Position numbers and translations under genes: made by a program
In this document: positions 63,375 through 64,000 of the stretch, piece by piece
How the letters are laid out: each line of letters opens with the position of its first letter
How positions within the stretch are numbered: position 1 is the stretch's first letter
NCBI GenBank assembly: GCA_965228775.1
Contig: OZ245840.1
Span: 1,178,001-1,242,000, forward strand
Reading direction: 5' to 3'
Length of the DNA stretch: 64,000 bases
Source of the DNA: JANQMY01 sp965228775
Lineage (GTDB): Bacteria; Pseudomonadota; Alphaproteobacteria; JANQMY01
The notes under the pieces: model-generated
What the model saw: only the letters and a program-made list of their open reading frames with translations
What the model was told of the DNA's origin: nothing
Databases searched by the model: none

Positions 63375-63885
63375 GTATCCACCTGCATTGTTCGTTTTGA
63401 AGACCGTAAAGGATGGCGTCTTGCCGGCCATCAAGACCGCGCCGGACGCATCCTTCCTGTTTGAACCCCAATCCCTCGACAAAGCGGCGCGCCCGTTTGT
63501 TGCGTTTGCCGACCACCGCCGTCAGGCGTGTGCAATCGCACTGCACGAAGGGATACGCCAAGATGTCCCGCACCATGCCGCGCGTTGCCCAGCGCGGGCT
63601 GTCGGCGGCAAAGCTTATTTCCATGTCGAACCCGCGGGAATTGTTGAAAACAGCGCCCGCGATGGGCTCGTCGCCGCGCGCCACACCGATGGCCCGGAAG
63701 GGCCCCCATTCCCGCACCGACCGCACATGGGGAATGCGGCGCGCCACCCATTCCCCCACCGCAAAATCATCGTTGAACACCAGGCGCAACTTTGTGCCGC
63801 GATCGAGCCCGTTCTTCATCATGACACCGCTGCGCGTCACGGGATGCATTTGCGCCAATGGGAAGGGCGGGTTGGCGAGGTCCAT
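63367..63885 (-). CDS. Phage GNAT-like acetyltransferase protein
   Basis: 172 aa. FRAIGVARGDEPIAGAVFNNSRGFDMEISFAADSPRW and RFVEGLGFKQEGCVRRGLDGRQDAILYGL match GNAT-type proteins widely encoded in phage structural clusters. Start ATG 63885 (GGAGGT 8 bases upstream); a GTG at 63888 is possible. Ends inside the start of the next gene. Acetylation target unknown. Confidence 0.8.
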   Translation of the reverse strand: MDLANPPFPLAQMHPVTRSGVMMKNGLDRGTKLRLVFNDDFAVGEWVARRIPHVRSVREWGPFRAIGVARGDEPIAGAVFNNSRGFDMEISFAADSPRWATRGMVRDILAYPFVQCDCTRLTAVVGKRNKRARRFVEGLGFKQEGCVRRGLDGRQDAILYGLQNEQCRWIHG

Positions 63886-64000
63886 CACAAAATACCTCCG
63901 GGTTCGAACACATATGTTGTGGATTGCCAGGACACGCGCTGATCGGACACATCTGCCCGCACGCGCAAGCTGCCTGCATAGCCGATACCAGTAATGCTTT
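63885..64000 (-). CDS. Phage protein, C-terminal end only
   Basis: The open frame ends ...RVRADVSDQRVSW, TTYVFEPGGIL with a TGA overlapping the GNAT ATG (TGATG), so the two are coupled. Only ~37 residues are in the window. No family can be assigned. Confidence 0.55.
   Translation of the reverse strand, partial: SITGIGYAGSLRVRADVSDQRVSWQSTTYVFEPGGIL

Larger units (their letters stand above)
55728..64000 (-). mobile_element. Prophage segment (lysis and structural genes), continues beyond right edge
   Basis: A continuous minus-strand run with a holin-like protein, an overlapping Rz/Rz1 pair, XhlA-like protein, tail fibre, virion proteins and a GNAT protein indicates a tailed phage. No integrase, attachment site or tRNA is visible, so the boundaries cannot be fixed; the left edge is put at the small ORF 55728 and is an estimate. 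Tail-fibre and structural genes are GC-rich; the 59598-62321 portion is AT-richer. Confidence 0.8.

Overview
The window looks like chromosomal DNA of an alphaproteobacterium. The clearest sign is a perfect alphaproteobacterial SOS operator (GTTC-N7-GTTC at 232-246) in front of an imuA start. A CHASE2 cyclase-like protein, a DgcA-type dipeptide epimerase, a short ArgTrp-Phe-Leu motif protein typical of this class, an Hpt protein and NnrU fit the same class. I cannot name the genus. No rRNA, tRNA, CRISPR array, integrase or transposase was seen.

Layout. 1-2060: start of imuA with its LexA site, three small envelope or secreted proteins, and palindromic intergenic repeats. 2082-11481: an oxidative catabolic or biotransformation block holding a P450, a MAPEG protein, a SnoaL-like protein, two SDRs, a 7Fe-type ferredoxin, a second P450, and a P450 homologue that has lost the haem-ligating cysteine. 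An AT-rich membrane hydrolase gene interrupts this block. 11785-12995: ArsR/BigR-like repressor with a palindromic operator and a split YeeE/YedE sulfur transporter. 13029-24501: mostly housekeeping or general metabolism genes (thioesterase, GST, gamma-carbonic-anhydrase-like, methyltransferase, chorismate mutase, adrenodoxin-type ferredoxin, AhpD-like, Hpt, NnrU), plus an 880-aa two-TM coiled-coil protein.

24600-35849: a Mla-type phospholipid transport system split in two. mlaE-mlaF-mlaD-auxiliary lipoprotein lie on the minus strand; mlaC and mlaA lie on the plus strand. Between them are a cytochrome c and a degenerate CHASE2 cyclase. A dipeptide epimerase and small membrane proteins follow mlaA. 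36051-39743: glycosyltransferase, methyltransferase, alpha/alpha-toroid protein and second methyltransferase. 40004-47316: CheT-like small protein, a hydrolase/DedA/ATP-grasp operon, a Tat-exported M28-like protein lacking obvious metal ligands, a GntR regulator and a PKMT-like methyltransferase. 48096-53382: mutA-mutB-meaB, which converts methylmalonyl-CoA to succinyl-CoA. 53634-55611: RraA-like, acyltransferase and flavin reductase.

About 55728 to the right edge is part of a prophage read on the minus strand, running from structural genes (right) to lysis genes (left): GNAT protein, a virion protein whose C-terminal S74 chaperone domain is cut off by two in-frame stops, a toxin-like protein with a 4-TM neighbour, another virion protein, a tail fibre, a holin, an overlapping Rz/Rz1 spanin pair and an XhlA-like protein. 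The most interesting points are the cysteine-less P450 paired with an intact P450, the toxin/immunity-like pair inside the virion gene block, and the doubly interrupted S74 domain.
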